64,000 nucleotides of DNA from Gracilariopsis chorda (GCA_003194525.1 NBIV01000068.1:62001-126000), one strand, 5' to 3'. Positions 21,331-31,149 are shown, numbered from the stretch's first letter. Notes: a model not told the origin generated them from the letters alone. Numbers and translations: made by a program.

Positions 21331-23832
21331 GTGGAAGCCCACCCACAGATTTTGGTACCTCATTCCCTGCAGTCGCGGGTGTTACATCTATCACACTACG
21401 CCCCCATTGGAGGTCACCCAGGTGGGAGGAAACTCTACCTAACCCTGCGAAGGGATTTCTATTCGCCCGCCATGGCGGTAGACTGCTACGCAACCGTGCG
21501 GTTTTGTAGCGAATGCGCGAAGAATCGCGTCAAGCTCCGCAAAAATGCGAAGAATCGCGTCAAGCTCCGCAAAAATGCGAAGAATCGCGTCAAGCTCCGC
21601 AAAAATGCGAAGAAGATGAAACTATTCCCCGCAAGGGCGCCACTCGAGTTTATCGCAATTGATCTTCTCGGACCACTACTCACCACGAAACGTGGAAACA
21701 AGTTTCTACTTGTCATTACCGACCGCTTTTCTAAGCTGGTACGGACTGTCCCCCTTCGGAGGATAACCGCTCTCACGGAGGCCCAGGCTCTGGTGACGCA
21801 CTGGAATTTTGTCTACGGTCCCCCTGTGGAGGTGCTCTCCGATAACGGGAAACAGTTCGCGAGCAAGTTCTTCCAGGATGTTTGTCGCATCCTGGATGTC
21901 AAGAACTTGTTCACGACTACCTACCACCCCCAGTGTAATGGGCAAGTTGAACGGTTTAACCGGACGTTACTCCCGGCGTTACGTTCCTACGTCGCTGACC
22001 ACCCAACGAATTGGGATCTCTACGCTGATGCGGTAACCTACGCGTACAATACGCAGGTACACCGGACTACCGTAGTTTCGCCATTCGAGTTGGTTCTATC
22101 TAGAACACCCCCGCCTGTGGTGCTGGAACCCCAAGCTACCTTGGACAATTTCCCATCTGTGGGTATCTATCGGCAGCAATGGAAGCAATGGCTTTCCAAG
22201 CTGGTCCCCGCTGCGCGGAAGTCTATGGCACAGGCCCAAGCCGCTTACAAGCGGGATTTTGATGCTCGCTTGCGAGGGAAACCGTCCCCGATTCGGGCGA
22301 ATAACTACATCTTCATCAGGAAGGAGTACTACAACCCGGAACGGGAGAAGCGCCATAAACTCTCGCCTGTGGCGGATGGACCAATCAAGGTCATCTCTGA
22401 GAACACCGACACTGTCGTGGTAGAGATGGGCGACACGCACGAACGGATTTCCCGTGATCGTGTTGTCCTTGCCCCTCCTCCCTCGTCAGAGGTAGTCCTG
22501 GATCCAGGCAACCGCGTTTCTACGGACTCTGCAACACCGGAATCATCCGGGAGTAATAGGCATACGGTACTACCACACCCCAGCCGGGGACTCTCAGACC
22601 TACCGACCCTGTCGGACTCACCGGCTCAGGCGGGTAATTCGGGCCTCTCAGCGCCCGCCCCTACCACGTCTGCCCCACTGGCGCGCATTTATACCCGCCA
22701 GGCGGGGAATGTTATCCCTTATCCCGCTGCTCCGTCTAAGGAGGGGGAGGAGAACATTCGTATTCGAGGAACGATATCGCCGTCGCAACGGGAAACACAC
22801 CGTAACATACGGAACACTGACCGTGGAGCACGGAGTAGGTCACACGACACTAATCCCCCGTTCCCGGGCAGTGCTGTGCAACAGGAACCAGACGCGCAGG
22901 CCCCGCAAAAGCGGCAAATACACCGTTTGTCACGGGAAAACGAGAAACCTCCCTCCAATACCGCAGCAGCGGAAATGCAATCGCCCGATCCATCCCCGGA
23001 GGCATCCCCACAAACGCGGAAAATATACCGTGCTACACGGGAAGTTGAAGCGCAACTACCGCACACCCCTGTCAGGGAAGGATCCCCGATAAGGGAGTAT
23101 GGTGACAATTGCCCCCAATTCCCCCTAGCAGAGCGCGCCTCGAGGCCGCCGTTGGCGGAAGTCCCCGCGGAAGTAGTTCAATCAGGTCGACCAGACCCGA
23201 GCCCTGCGGAGAAGAGGCGCCCAGATACACCAGCGCCGCTGGGAAATCCCCGCACCCAACCTGGGGAAAAAGGCAGCCAAGCCGCAGCCGACGCTTCAGG
23301 CCCTGGCCCGCAAGCGCTGGAAACGCCTCCCGTCGTCGACGGAATTGAAGCCCCTGTTCCGGGGAATAATTTGCGCCACCTCCCGCAACGCTGCGGGGAA
23401 GAACCGAGGAACTCGGAAAAAGCGCACGCCATCGCACGCTCGAAACCGGTCATACCGGACGCTGCTCCTCCGCGTGGAGACGGTGCACCGCACTTAGTGG
23501 CCAAGCCCCTGAAAAGGGTGTCATCGGTACCTCCCCGGCACCCCCCAAAGGGGAATTTTGACCAAAATACCGGTGTACCGGAGTTTGCCCCAGGCAACCC
23601 GTCAGTAGCCGGGGATACCACGGCATCGCCGGAACGTATGGTGCAGAGCGCTGGTGCGCCTGGCAGGGAGGCGGTTTGCCACGCAATCACCGTGTCGCAC
23701 GGGACCCCCCAGGGGATTGTGGAAATGCCAATTCCGCAGGAGCGGTCATCTTCCCGCAAACGCGCGGTTCCTGAGCTCAACCGCGAAGGCGGAGCCCAAG
23801 TCCCCCGACGACTGGCGGTTCGCCCGCAATAA
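21331..23832 (+). CDS. Family A copy 3 integrase region with long linker
   Basis: Integrase (HHCC finger, decapeptide triplet at 21517-21606, DDE core, GPY/F module to about 22470) followed by a very long Pro/Ala/Arg/Glu-rich linker (22480-23832). Here the linker stays open and is about 370 bp longer than in copies 1-2. The linker reads as an acidic/basic alternating, disordered segment full of PxGN and PRG motifs. The chromodomain sits about 220 bp further on. Confidence 0.85.
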   Translation: MEAHPQILVPHSLQSRVLHLSHYAPIGGHPGGRKLYLTLRRDFYSPAMAVDCYATVRFCSECAKNRVKLRKNAKNRVKLRKNAKNRVKLRKNAKKMKLFPARAPLEFIAIDLLGPLLTTKRGNKFLLVITDRFSKLVRTVPLRRITALTEAQALVTHWNFVYGPPVEVLSDNGKQFASKFFQDVCRILDVKNLFTTTYHPQCNGQVERFNRTLLPALRSYVADHPTNWDLYADAVTYAYNTQVHRTTVVSPFELVLSRTPPPVVLEPQATLDNFPSVGIYRQQWKQWLSKLVPAARKSMAQAQAAYKRDFDARLRGKPSPIRANNYIFIRKEYYNPEREKRHKLSPVADGPIKVISENTDTVVVEMGDTHERISRDRVVLAPPPSSEVVLDPGNRVSTDSATPESSGSNRHTVLPHPSRGLSDLPTLSDSPAQAGNSGLSAPAPTTSAPLARIYTRQAGNVIPYPAAPSKEGEENIRIRGTISPSQRETHRNIRNTDRGARSRSHDTNPPFPGSAVQQEPDAQAPQKRQIHRLSRENEKPPSNTAAAEMQSPDPSPEASPQTRKIYRATREVEAQLPHTPVREGSPIREYGDNCPQFPLAERASRPPLAEVPAEVVQSGRPDPSPAEKRRPDTPAPLGNPRTQPGEKGSQAAADASGPGPQALETPPVVDGIEAPVPGNNLRHLPQRCGEEPRNSEKAHAIARSKPVIPDAAPPRGDGAPHLVAKPLKRVSSVPPRHPPKGNFDQNTGVPEFAPGNPSVAGDTTASPERMVQSAGAPGREAVCHAITVSHGTPQGIVEMPIPQERSSSRKRAVPELNREGGAQVPRRLAVRPQ
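21517..21615 (+). repeat. 30-bp tandem triplet inside integrase, copy 3
   Basis: Three exact 30-bp units at 21517, 21547 and 21577 plus a partial unit, as in copies 1 and 2. Confidence 0.95.
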
Positions 23833-23859
23833 TGCGAAAGCGGAAATGAACCTGCCCCA

Positions 23860-24267
23860 ATGGGGAATGACTTGCCGGTGAAAACCGTGGCACCACACAC
23901 CGTCTTGAGGGATATCTTCCCGCATGAGCAGCGGCCGCTATCACATCGCACGGCAACGCCGGAGTTATCGCCGAACACCCTGCTAAGGGACATTATACCG
24001 CACAGCGGGCAGCCCCCGCAAGGAAGTACAACCACCACCCGGCACGGCCAGCAGGTCTACGAACGAGATTTCGTAGTAGACCGACTTGTCGGACACACCT
24101 GGGACCAGGATGGTATTCTACAATACCACGTCCGCTGGTACGGGTATGACCCCAGTGGGGATACGTGGGAGCCAATCGAACACCTCCCACGGTCGCAGGT
24201 CGTTCCATACCACCGTCAAACGGGAACTGCAGCTCCAGCAACGCTGGTAAATGGCCAAATTGGGTAA
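23860..24267 (+). CDS. Family A copy 3 chromodomain region
   Basis: Chromodomain at about 24051-24230: ERDFVVDRLVGHTWDQDG followed by HVRWYGYDPSGDTWEPIEHL and an amphipathic helix LPRSQVVPYHRQTG. This is the best-preserved chromodomain of the three copies and the firmest evidence that family A is a chromovirus. Confidence 0.85.
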   Translation: MGNDLPVKTVAPHTVLRDIFPHEQRPLSHRTATPELSPNTLLRDIIPHSGQPPQGSTTTTRHGQQVYERDFVVDRLVGHTWDQDGILQYHVRWYGYDPSGDTWEPIEHLPRSQVVPYHRQTGTAAPATLVNGQIG

Positions 24268-24511
24268 CGTTGCCGCGCGAACGGAGGGCGATAGGAAAGG
24301 GTAACAAGGCAAGGTCCGTCGAAGACGGGGAAGTTAAATGAGAATCACCGTTCAAAACGGGAAAGTTTATTCAAGGAAGCACCTAGCTCCCCACAACAAT
24401 ATACTAAAATAGCCGGCTATGCCAGGAAAGAAGAACCGGAGACGGCGTACGCGCTTTTATCACCCATTTCCGTCTGGGAACCCTCCGCGTCCGCGGTCGT
24501 TTTCCCGTCTT

Positions 24512-24521
24512 AGGGGGGATA
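24512..24521 (+). promoter_or_regulatory. Polypurine tract, copy 3
   Basis: AGGGGGGATA directly abuts the right-hand LTR at 24522. Confidence 0.7.
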
Positions 24522-25346
24522 TGTAGTGCAACGCCCTCAGGGAGGGATTCTTGGTACTTGAACGCTTTCCCGTTATTATCGGTTGTGTAGTGTGTATACG
24601 AACTACGCCCCACTATGGTGGATACGGACAGGTGGGACACGGCTTTGGGTCGATTGGCGGTTGGCCACAGTAGTGGATGTTGCCACGAAATGTGGAGTAT
24701 TTTAGTTGATTTTATTTATTATTTTCACACCCATTTCTGGGAAGCTAGTACTTAGTGCGACGGCGCACTGCCGTCGCACCAGTAAACCTTCCCCAACAAG
24801 GGACCCCAACCTGGAGAATTGGCTCTAGTTGTTGCCGCCTGCGCGCGTACTCTACTCCTCCTTGGAGGGAAACGCCGTAAACCACGGGACATCTAACCCC
24901 CTTGCACATCTAAAGAAGCCCATCTTTGGGAGTACAATTGTTCCAATCATATTGGTGTTTCGCCCTGTATAGGGATATTGTTACCGGCATCGCCGTTAGC
25001 CCCCGTCGCTCTCGCGACTCACTTCGTCCTCTCTTCCTCCTCTTCGCCCTTCCTTTTTCCCCTTTTTAGGGTAGCACCTCCCACTATCCGCGGCCCTCGT
25101 GTGCGCATCCGCTCACACACCCCCACCTACGTGGAAACATACCTCTACTGAGGATCACACCCCGCTCACGCGGATACCGATTCTTCGCCTTCACCTCCCT
25201 GCCCGAGTCGCGACAGGTGTCCCTGGTCTTACAAACCGGCTTCGCCGTGACACCTCTGGGAGGGCTCTACCCAGCTGGGTTCACCTCGTGAGAGGAAGAT
25301 CCCGAACGTCTTTCGGTGTTTTTCCCCTTTGGGGCATTGCACCACA
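24522..25346 (+). repeat. Right-hand LTR of the family A array
   Basis: 825-bp LTR starting TGTAGTGCAA and ending TTGCACCACA, a slightly better terminal inverted repeat than in the other two. It differs from them at about twenty positions by eye, marking another subfamily. No PBS follows. Instead unrelated sequence starts with AGTTT, which would be the right target duplication. The left one lies outside the window, so it cannot be verified. Confidence 0.88.
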
Positions 25347-25350
25347 AGTT

Positions 25351-25430
25351 TTATGAAACCCAGCGAGGTTCGAACTCATGTTTTGTTGCTTGCATGTGAC
25401 CTGACGACAACTGAGCTGCTGTTATGGCTC
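25351..25430 (-). other. tRNA-like sequence (SINE head or decayed tRNA)
   Basis: On the minus strand, AGCTCAGTTG resembles an A box and, about 35 bases further, GAGTTCGAACCTC a B box with a 4-pair T arm. The acceptor stem does not close and there is no CCA, so this is not an intact tRNA gene. It starts a few bases from the right end of the family A array. Confidence 0.35.
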
Positions 25431-26311
25431 ATTGGTCGTCTTCTACAAGTACTTATAGTTGAAAGACCACCCGGTTGGCCATGTTTCAAGTTCAAAATTT
25501 GAAATGTGGGGCCATGCGGATCAGATTTCAATTTTTTTTAAATTTGCGTGCCGTTGCGCTCACCTCATATGAGAACAGCGCACCGGTCCGATAGACACTA
25601 GAGAGTACCAGCACTGGCGTGCGATGCCAATAGATAGAAGATGGGAAAGAGTTAATAGTGAAGTGAGTACGGCGAAGGCAGGCACAAGAAATGCACGGCC
25701 TCCGCTAAGGCAAGGCGGAAATGGATAATGATGATAAAAGCGTACATACGACAGCGGTACACTAGCAGCAGTAAAGAATCACAATGGTAATAACAGATGC
25801 ACGATTAAACTCTACGATATAGCGCAATAGAAAACAAACGATTCCGCTAAACACGCACGATAAAAGCCTTAAATCTAGTGCGTGGATCAGAGCAAACTAG
25901 TTCGGCGGCTGATCTCGTAACCGACCGAGGCAGCCGAGTCACTCAAGATATGCAAAAGACCAAAATGCAGGATTATATGGGAACATTGGGATACAGTAGT
26001 TTGTGTGGCAAGGCAAAAAAGAAAGAGCTAAAAAAAGGTGGGATTCGCTAAAGGAAAGATAAGTGGTGTGATCCGAGATGGCTTAGAGATCTCTTACCAC
26101 GTGTTTCTATAGACACTTATGCTAGGCACATAATCTTTAGTTATGCATATGGAGTCTAGGTAATAACTCAGAACAACCTGTCAGTGGACACTTTCCTGCC
26201 ATGAGAAACCTGCTTGGCAAAAGCACTATTCGTCTTAGGGTTTCTTTTGTCTACATAGTACACTTTGATGTCACCGTTCAGCGTCAATAATCTTCTTCTA
26301 ACAATGAAATC
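25431..26311. other. No gene seen
   Basis: AT-moderate sequence without a convincing ORF, RNA or repeat. Probably old intergenic or decayed repeat DNA. Confidence 0.5.
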
Positions 26312-26641
26312 ATGGCACAGCCAGTTTCAATCTCGATCATTCGCGAGATGACAGATGATTCTAGTTCGTCAAAGCATTCCGTTCCATATTACACGTTTGT
26401 TGATATGGAGGCTGAGGCGTCCGATGATACGTATCCCGTCATGATAGCAACAACTGCACAAGATGCTAGCGATGGCATCCTTTCCAGCATCCGGTGGTTT
26501 GGTTGGTGCAACGATTTACTAGTGGATTTGGAGGAAATACTGCGTCGCATATCTGAAAATGAGACCACGATGGAACACCAGTATACCAAGGTCAAGATAT
26601 TATTGCCCAGGCTCCCAATTTATATGTGCGCGGACCATTGA
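26312..26641 (+). CDS. Hypothetical ORF, 109 aa
   Basis: Starts at ATG (MAQPVSISIIREMTDDSSSS) and reads a Ser/Asp-rich N-terminus then WFGWCNDLLVDLEEILRRI, a plausible amphipathic helix. A second open stretch (26626-26883) follows in another frame, with a hydrophobic segment IEIYISFGGAVLIGVWFGGG. This could be a broken or spliced gene. I recognise no family, and chance is a real alternative. Confidence 0.3.
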   Translation: MAQPVSISIIREMTDDSSSSKHSVPYYTFVDMEAEASDDTYPVMIATTAQDASDGILSSIRWFGWCNDLLVDLEEILRRISENETTMEHQYTKVKILLPRLPIYMCADH

Positions 26642-26889
26642 ATGGCCTGGTGTTTGCGGCAAACTGTTGCAGTCTGAACAAAGTTGCTGCGCTGCATCTG
26701 CTTCTACGTTTAGTCAGTACCCGTATAGAAATATACATTTCCTTTGGCGGTGCAGTGCTGATTGGGGTATGGTTCGGGGGCGGAGTTGAGATCGGACAAA
26801 TATTCCAACCTGCTCTTGTACGGCTCACGGTAGAGCAACAAGGTGTAGGCATGCACCACCTCGGCGCTTTCCTCGAGTTGTAGCGACTT

Positions 26890-27516
26890 CTGAAGCAGGT
26901 AAAGGAGCGTGTGGTCGCCTCGAAAGCATATGCGACAAACTGGACACGGAAAGCGAACGAGAGCGTGACGGAGAACAAGCAACAACCATGGCTACAGCAC
27001 GCACGTGGTGTGCCGTGTGTATAAGTTACTGCTGTTGCTACGGTGGGTGCACGTGATGCGCAGGGTGCAACAGAGGTTTATCCAACTGAGAGCGCGCGGC
27101 GAACTGGCACTGCACCGAAACGGAGAGAGGCGTGCGTAAACCTGTCCCGCTCCGCAGCGTTGCGTACCGCGAACTTGCGAGTGTCGCAGGGGCTGCACCT
27201 GTGGTTACTGCTGCGCGTCAATGCGCAGTTGGTGCGTTTGGTGTGACAATGGCCATTTTCAGCATGGTGAATGTACGGTGGGCGTGGCTGTCGTTCAGAA
27301 CGGTGCGCTAGAAGGCAGAGGAAGTTGCGACGGTGGCGGCGTCTAGATGGAACAGACGTGAACGCTTGGGCGAGTGCGCCAGCGAAGTGTTGGACGCGCG
27401 TTTGGAGGAGCGGCGCGGAAGCACGGGTGGTCGTGGAGTCTGCAGTGGCGCCGTTGATCATCAGCGGCGCGATGAGTTCGCTTGGTGGTCACCGCACTGA
27501 AGGTGAGAGATGCCTG
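26890..27516. other. GC-rich stretch without recognised gene
   Basis: Several overlapping short ORFs on both strands, as expected from GC-rich DNA. None is recognised. It lies outside the left arm of the inverted repeat at 27517. Confidence 0.4.
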
Positions 27517-27655
27517 GGGTGGAAGCGACGAGAACCGGGTTGGCCCTTAAAATGAGATAGAATCTCATAGGTACTCCACCCCCTCCCCGTCTTTTCCACC
27601 TAGGATAACAGAAGAGGGAGAAAGTGCATGACACTAAAGCGAATACACTTAAGAA
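27517..27655 (+). repeat. Left arm of inverted repeat flanking the copia fossil
   Basis: GGGTTGGCCCTTAAAATGAG at 27537 and CTTTTCCACCTAGG at 27591 reappear inverted at 30155-30290 (there GGGTTGGTTCTTAAAATAAG and CTTTTCCACTTAGGG on the minus strand). The arms are about 135 bp, imperfect, and lie just outside the copia LTR-like ends. Confidence 0.65.
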
Positions 27656-28473
27656 CAACATGACACATCAAATAAATTCTTGAATAACCATCAAACATTA
27701 CAGTGGAAAAAAAGTACTTAAGCAAAACGAAGACGACAAGAACGAAGCAAACGAAAGGGAGTCAGTGGGCGACTCCTAAAATCTCAAATTGCAAAAAGTG
27801 CACACTAAAATTCATTAATTCAGAGCTTTAGCGTGCACCAAAATTCGAAAGTCGGAGATGCCTCTGCCCCGTACGAGCTGTTCCGCAAAATGCAGCATTT
27901 ACTCTTTTGGCGCCGAACAGGTTACCAAAACCCGAATGCCACCAAACCAGAGCCCAAAACCGCCTACTGCATTTGACACAACCCAACTGCAGCACCCACT
28001 CTGAGCGATCAGAAAGCTTTCTGCCTTAACCAAACTTGCTCACCTTCTATATTCACATTCGGACAACGGGGCTCAGTCCCCGTATATGCACCAAACAACA
28101 AACCCGAACATCGCGCAAACCCAGCACGATACATATACCCGACATCACTCAGCCACATAGTAATCTGTAACTTGCGGACACATTCTCACCACACATTCCG
28201 TGCAGAAGATTTTCAACCATATCACACGTCCTCTGACCCCACCTACACCACCACAACATCGTTCAAAACCAGCGCCCGAGACCCCCAATCCATACCCAAA
28301 ACCATTCAAGTCGACACTCCACCCCCTACCAACACTGCAAAAGCGCGGAAATAGCCAGATGAGTACACTGGAGAACAGCCCACAACGACGAACTTCGGAA
28401 CCTAGATAGACACAACAGCATCAAGTGGCTACCCCAAGGCTTCAAGCCATCTCCGTAGCTCATCATTCCACTG

Positions 28474-28878
28474 ATGATGCTGTACAGATACAAACGCTCA
28501 GCGGAAGGTAGCATATCACAACGCAAGGCCAGGTGCAGTCTCCGTGGCGACCTAATGAAACCAAACCTACACTATGACCCCAAGCACACAACCACGTACA
28601 CAGCGGACGGAACAACTCAACGCCTGGTACTAGCATTACAAGAAACGTTGAGTCTACCCCTCGAACACTTCGATATCAAGTCAACATATTTACACGAGCC
28701 TTACCAACACAATCGACCAGTATTTTTCATGCAGATGGCGACCTTCGATGGGGCATACGTGCACCCAGGACCCTACGGACAACTCATTGCCAACCTTTAC
28801 GGATCCCCCCCTGCCACTTACTACTATAACAATGGCCTGCACAAATTCCTCATCAAACTCGGATACAAGCGCTCTTAA
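28474..28878 (+). pseudogene. Copia reverse transcriptase fragment
   Basis: Part of the copia fossil. The segments LPLEHFDIKSTYLHEP, QLIANLYGSPPATYYY and GLHKFLIKLGYKRS match the order of Ty1/copia RT blocks. Decayed. Confidence 0.72.
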
Positions 28879-29303
28879 CACGATCCATGCCTCTACACCC
28901 TGTACACATTACGAGGCTTCACCATAATCAGCACGACCATAGATGGCTTCTTGATAATAGTCTCCAACTGATCACTTATCCATGACCTATACAACTACCT
29001 CCTTCAAAAATATCACGTCAAGCGTCTTGGAACACCAACGCGCTTCTTAAATAAGACTATCACCAATACACCCCAAGGCACGCACATTTCGCAACCCGGT
29101 GCCATCATCACCACCTGTCAACAAAATGGAATGCAAGAATGCAATCATACTCTCACGCCTTACAGCAGTCTCAAAACCCTGGACCAACAACAGCACACCG
29201 AGCCCCTGTCACCCGATAACGCCAAACGATCGGGGAAATCAGATACATAACAGACAGCACGCGCCCCGACATCGCGTACGCTACAAACCGTCTTGCACAA
29301 AAC

Positions 29304-29975
29304 ATGTCATCACTGCAACCACACCACAAAGAAGCATTCAAGACACTTCTACGGTATCTTCAAGGCACCAGGAAATACGGCCTTTTCTATCACAAATCAC
29401 AGCGCACAGCATCTCCCTCCCTTCAAATCTATAGTGACGTGGAATATGCCAATGAGAAAGACCGCAAATACATGTCAGGCTATGTACACAGCGTTAACAC
29501 AACACCCATCTCATGGACCCTCAAAAAGCAAAAGGTATTCGCCTTATCCACTACGGAAGTGGAATACATAGCAGCGACCAACACTGCCAAACACACTACT
29601 TGGATCATGAAGATGTTAGCCATCACCAGACTCACCCCGTCGTTTCCACGTCAACCTCACATAGAAAATCGATCGGCAGTACTTATAGCGGGATACCCAG
29701 CACCAACGAAGCAACGGAAATACATAGATATACGATTCCATTACCTTCAGCACCACTTGACAGACGGAACCATGATTATCAAACGAATACAACCGAAAGA
29801 AATGCACGTCGACATACTGACAAAGCCACTGCATCGCGACAGGTTTCAACAACTTCGACGACAACTCCAAATCCTACCCTGTCCCAATATAACAAGTGAT
29901 GCATCAACCGGTGACTGTCAAACACCATCAAACCTTGATGCATCACATCGTTCGAAATTTCAAACAGTACAGTGA
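29304..29975 (+). pseudogene. Copia RNase H fragment
   Basis: Part of the copia fossil. LLRYLQGTRKYGLFY, IYSDVEYANEKDRKYMSGYV, ISWTLKKQKVFALSTTEVEY and KEMHVDILTKPLHRDRFQQL are the hallmark Ty1/copia RNase H and pol C-terminal blocks. The 3' LTR-like repeat follows directly. Confidence 0.85.
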
Positions 29976-30154
29976 AAAAATAGTACTTAAGCATAGATGA
30001 CGAAGACAAGAAAGAATTAAAAAACAGAGTCAGTGTCTCACACTCACACAAAGTAAAGAAAGCCAGCGGGATTGCAAAATATGCCACTGAAGTAGCAAGT
30101 ACAACAAAAACAGACAATTCTAATCTTAAAAGGAAAGATATACATTTTCCCATC

Positions 30155-30290
30155 AAAGAGTATGTGCTATTCTATGTCAGGCACCTTTCCTCTCTTGCCC
30201 TAAGTGGAAAAGGCGAGAGGGAGGTAAATTCCATACGAAAATTGATCTTATTTTAAGAACCAACCCTCTCTCGCCACTTCCGCTCACAGC
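30155..30290 (-). repeat. Right arm of inverted repeat flanking the copia fossil
   Basis: Inverted counterpart of 27517-27655, about 2.5 kb away. It looks like the terminal inverted repeat of a decayed DNA transposon or foldback element. Confidence 0.65.
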
Positions 30291-30537
30291 AACAGTCTCC
30301 ACCGTGCCCGCAACCGCTGCCGCCAGAGCTCCGTAGCAGTGTCGCCGCACAATGCCATCCCCGTAGAAGCAATCACGTCCGCCGCAGAATCGCTTAAAGA
30401 CACCTACTTCAGTATTCTATCCATCGCAGTCATCCTAAGAGCCTTCGTTCTGTGGAACGCACCGTCATACCGATCAGCACCCTGCGCCAACTGTACGTTC
30501 TCCGTCGGACACTGCCGGTGGAGACGCTGCCCTGCTC

Positions 30538-31149
30538 ATGCCCATCTCTGCCCCGTTGACGCAGCTTGCGCCTGTGCCTGTTTCTAATGTCACCGCTCTA
30601 CTGGCTAAGCAGGACGGTAATGGATTTAATGTGCCAGAAGAAGTACTCACTTACGTCCCGCCACCGCGCGAAGCCATTTGCAACGCGTTCTTCAAAATCC
30701 AATACCCAACACCGCCTTGTGTTGCGCTCAGCGCGCTCGTACAGTCCTGTGAGCAGCGTTGGGGGTGTTACAGACTTCTGCACTGCCACCTCCTTGAAGC
30801 TGTGCTTCAAGGTGGCCGCGGGCATCACCGTCACGAAGGCTCTGTGGCCTCTGGATGGACCGGACGGCAACTTCTTTCATTGTGTTTAAACCCACGCGCT
30901 CACCCCGTTCGCTCATGTGTTGACTGCTGTGCAGGCCCAGCCACAGCTGCACCAGCCCGTGCTGCGCCCCGTCTCTTCTGCGCCTGCCTATACAGCTGGG
31001 GCACGTCGCTGCCAATCCGACCGTTCTCACACCCACCAGTTCTGCGCCTGCACGCTGTTGCGCTCCTGCGCACCCATTTTAACTATTCTGGGGCTGCGAT
31101 TCGTCGCGTTAGAGCGCCCACTGGCTCTCCGCCGTCACCCGCAGTGTAG
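30538..31149 (+). CDS. Hypothetical ORF, interrupted by solo LTR
   Basis: GC-rich open frame of up to 203 codons with protein-like stretches (ALLAKQDGNGFNVPEEVLTY, VPPPREAICNAFFKIQYP). It ends exactly where the family B solo LTR is inserted (31145), so any gene here would be broken by that insertion. No family is recognised. Ala/Pro/Arg richness in its second half suggests a composition-driven ORF. Confidence 0.3.
   Translation: MPISAPLTQLAPVPVSNVTALLAKQDGNGFNVPEEVLTYVPPPREAICNAFFKIQYPTPPCVALSALVQSCEQRWGCYRLLHCHLLEAVLQGGRGHHRHEGSVASGWTGRQLLSLCLNPRAHPVRSCVDCCAGPATAAPARAAPRLFCACLYSWGTSLPIRPFSHPPVLRLHAVALLRTHFNYSGAAIRRVRAPTGSPPSPAV

Larger units (their letters stand above)
15395..25346 (+). mobile_element. 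Chromovirus family A, copy 3 (LTR to LTR, mosaic)
   Basis: Third array member, bounded by the LTRs at 15395 and 24522. It looks the least damaged of the three, with only a few interruptions. From its 5' LTR to about 22.38 kb (integrase C-terminus) it matches copies 1 and 2 almost base for base. Beyond that it diverges, has a linker about 370 bp longer, lacks the antisense-ORF segment (about 520 bp) and ends in an LTR with about twenty differences by eye. This right LTR abuts unrelated DNA beginning at 25347, so it is the right edge of the array. Confidence 0.88.
27656..30110 (+). mobile_element. Ty1/copia element fossil
   Basis: Old, heavily decayed copia element. LTR-like direct repeats surround it: CCATCAAACATTACAGTGGA with AAAGTACTTAAGCA near 27690-27730, and CCATCAAACC with ACAGTACAGTGA and TAGTACTTAAGCAT near 29925-29995. 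The body holds the RT and RNase H parts listed separately. No complete gag or integrase is recognisable. Many interruptions. Confidence 0.75.

Noticed and set aside
25351-25430. An intact tRNA gene
   Set aside because: Only A-box- and B-box-like parts and a T arm are seen. The acceptor and anticodon stems do not form.
27078-27461. 127-codon minus-strand ORF and overlapping plus-strand ORFs
   Set aside because: GC-rich overlapping frames with Arg/Cys/His-rich translation and no family. They look compositional.
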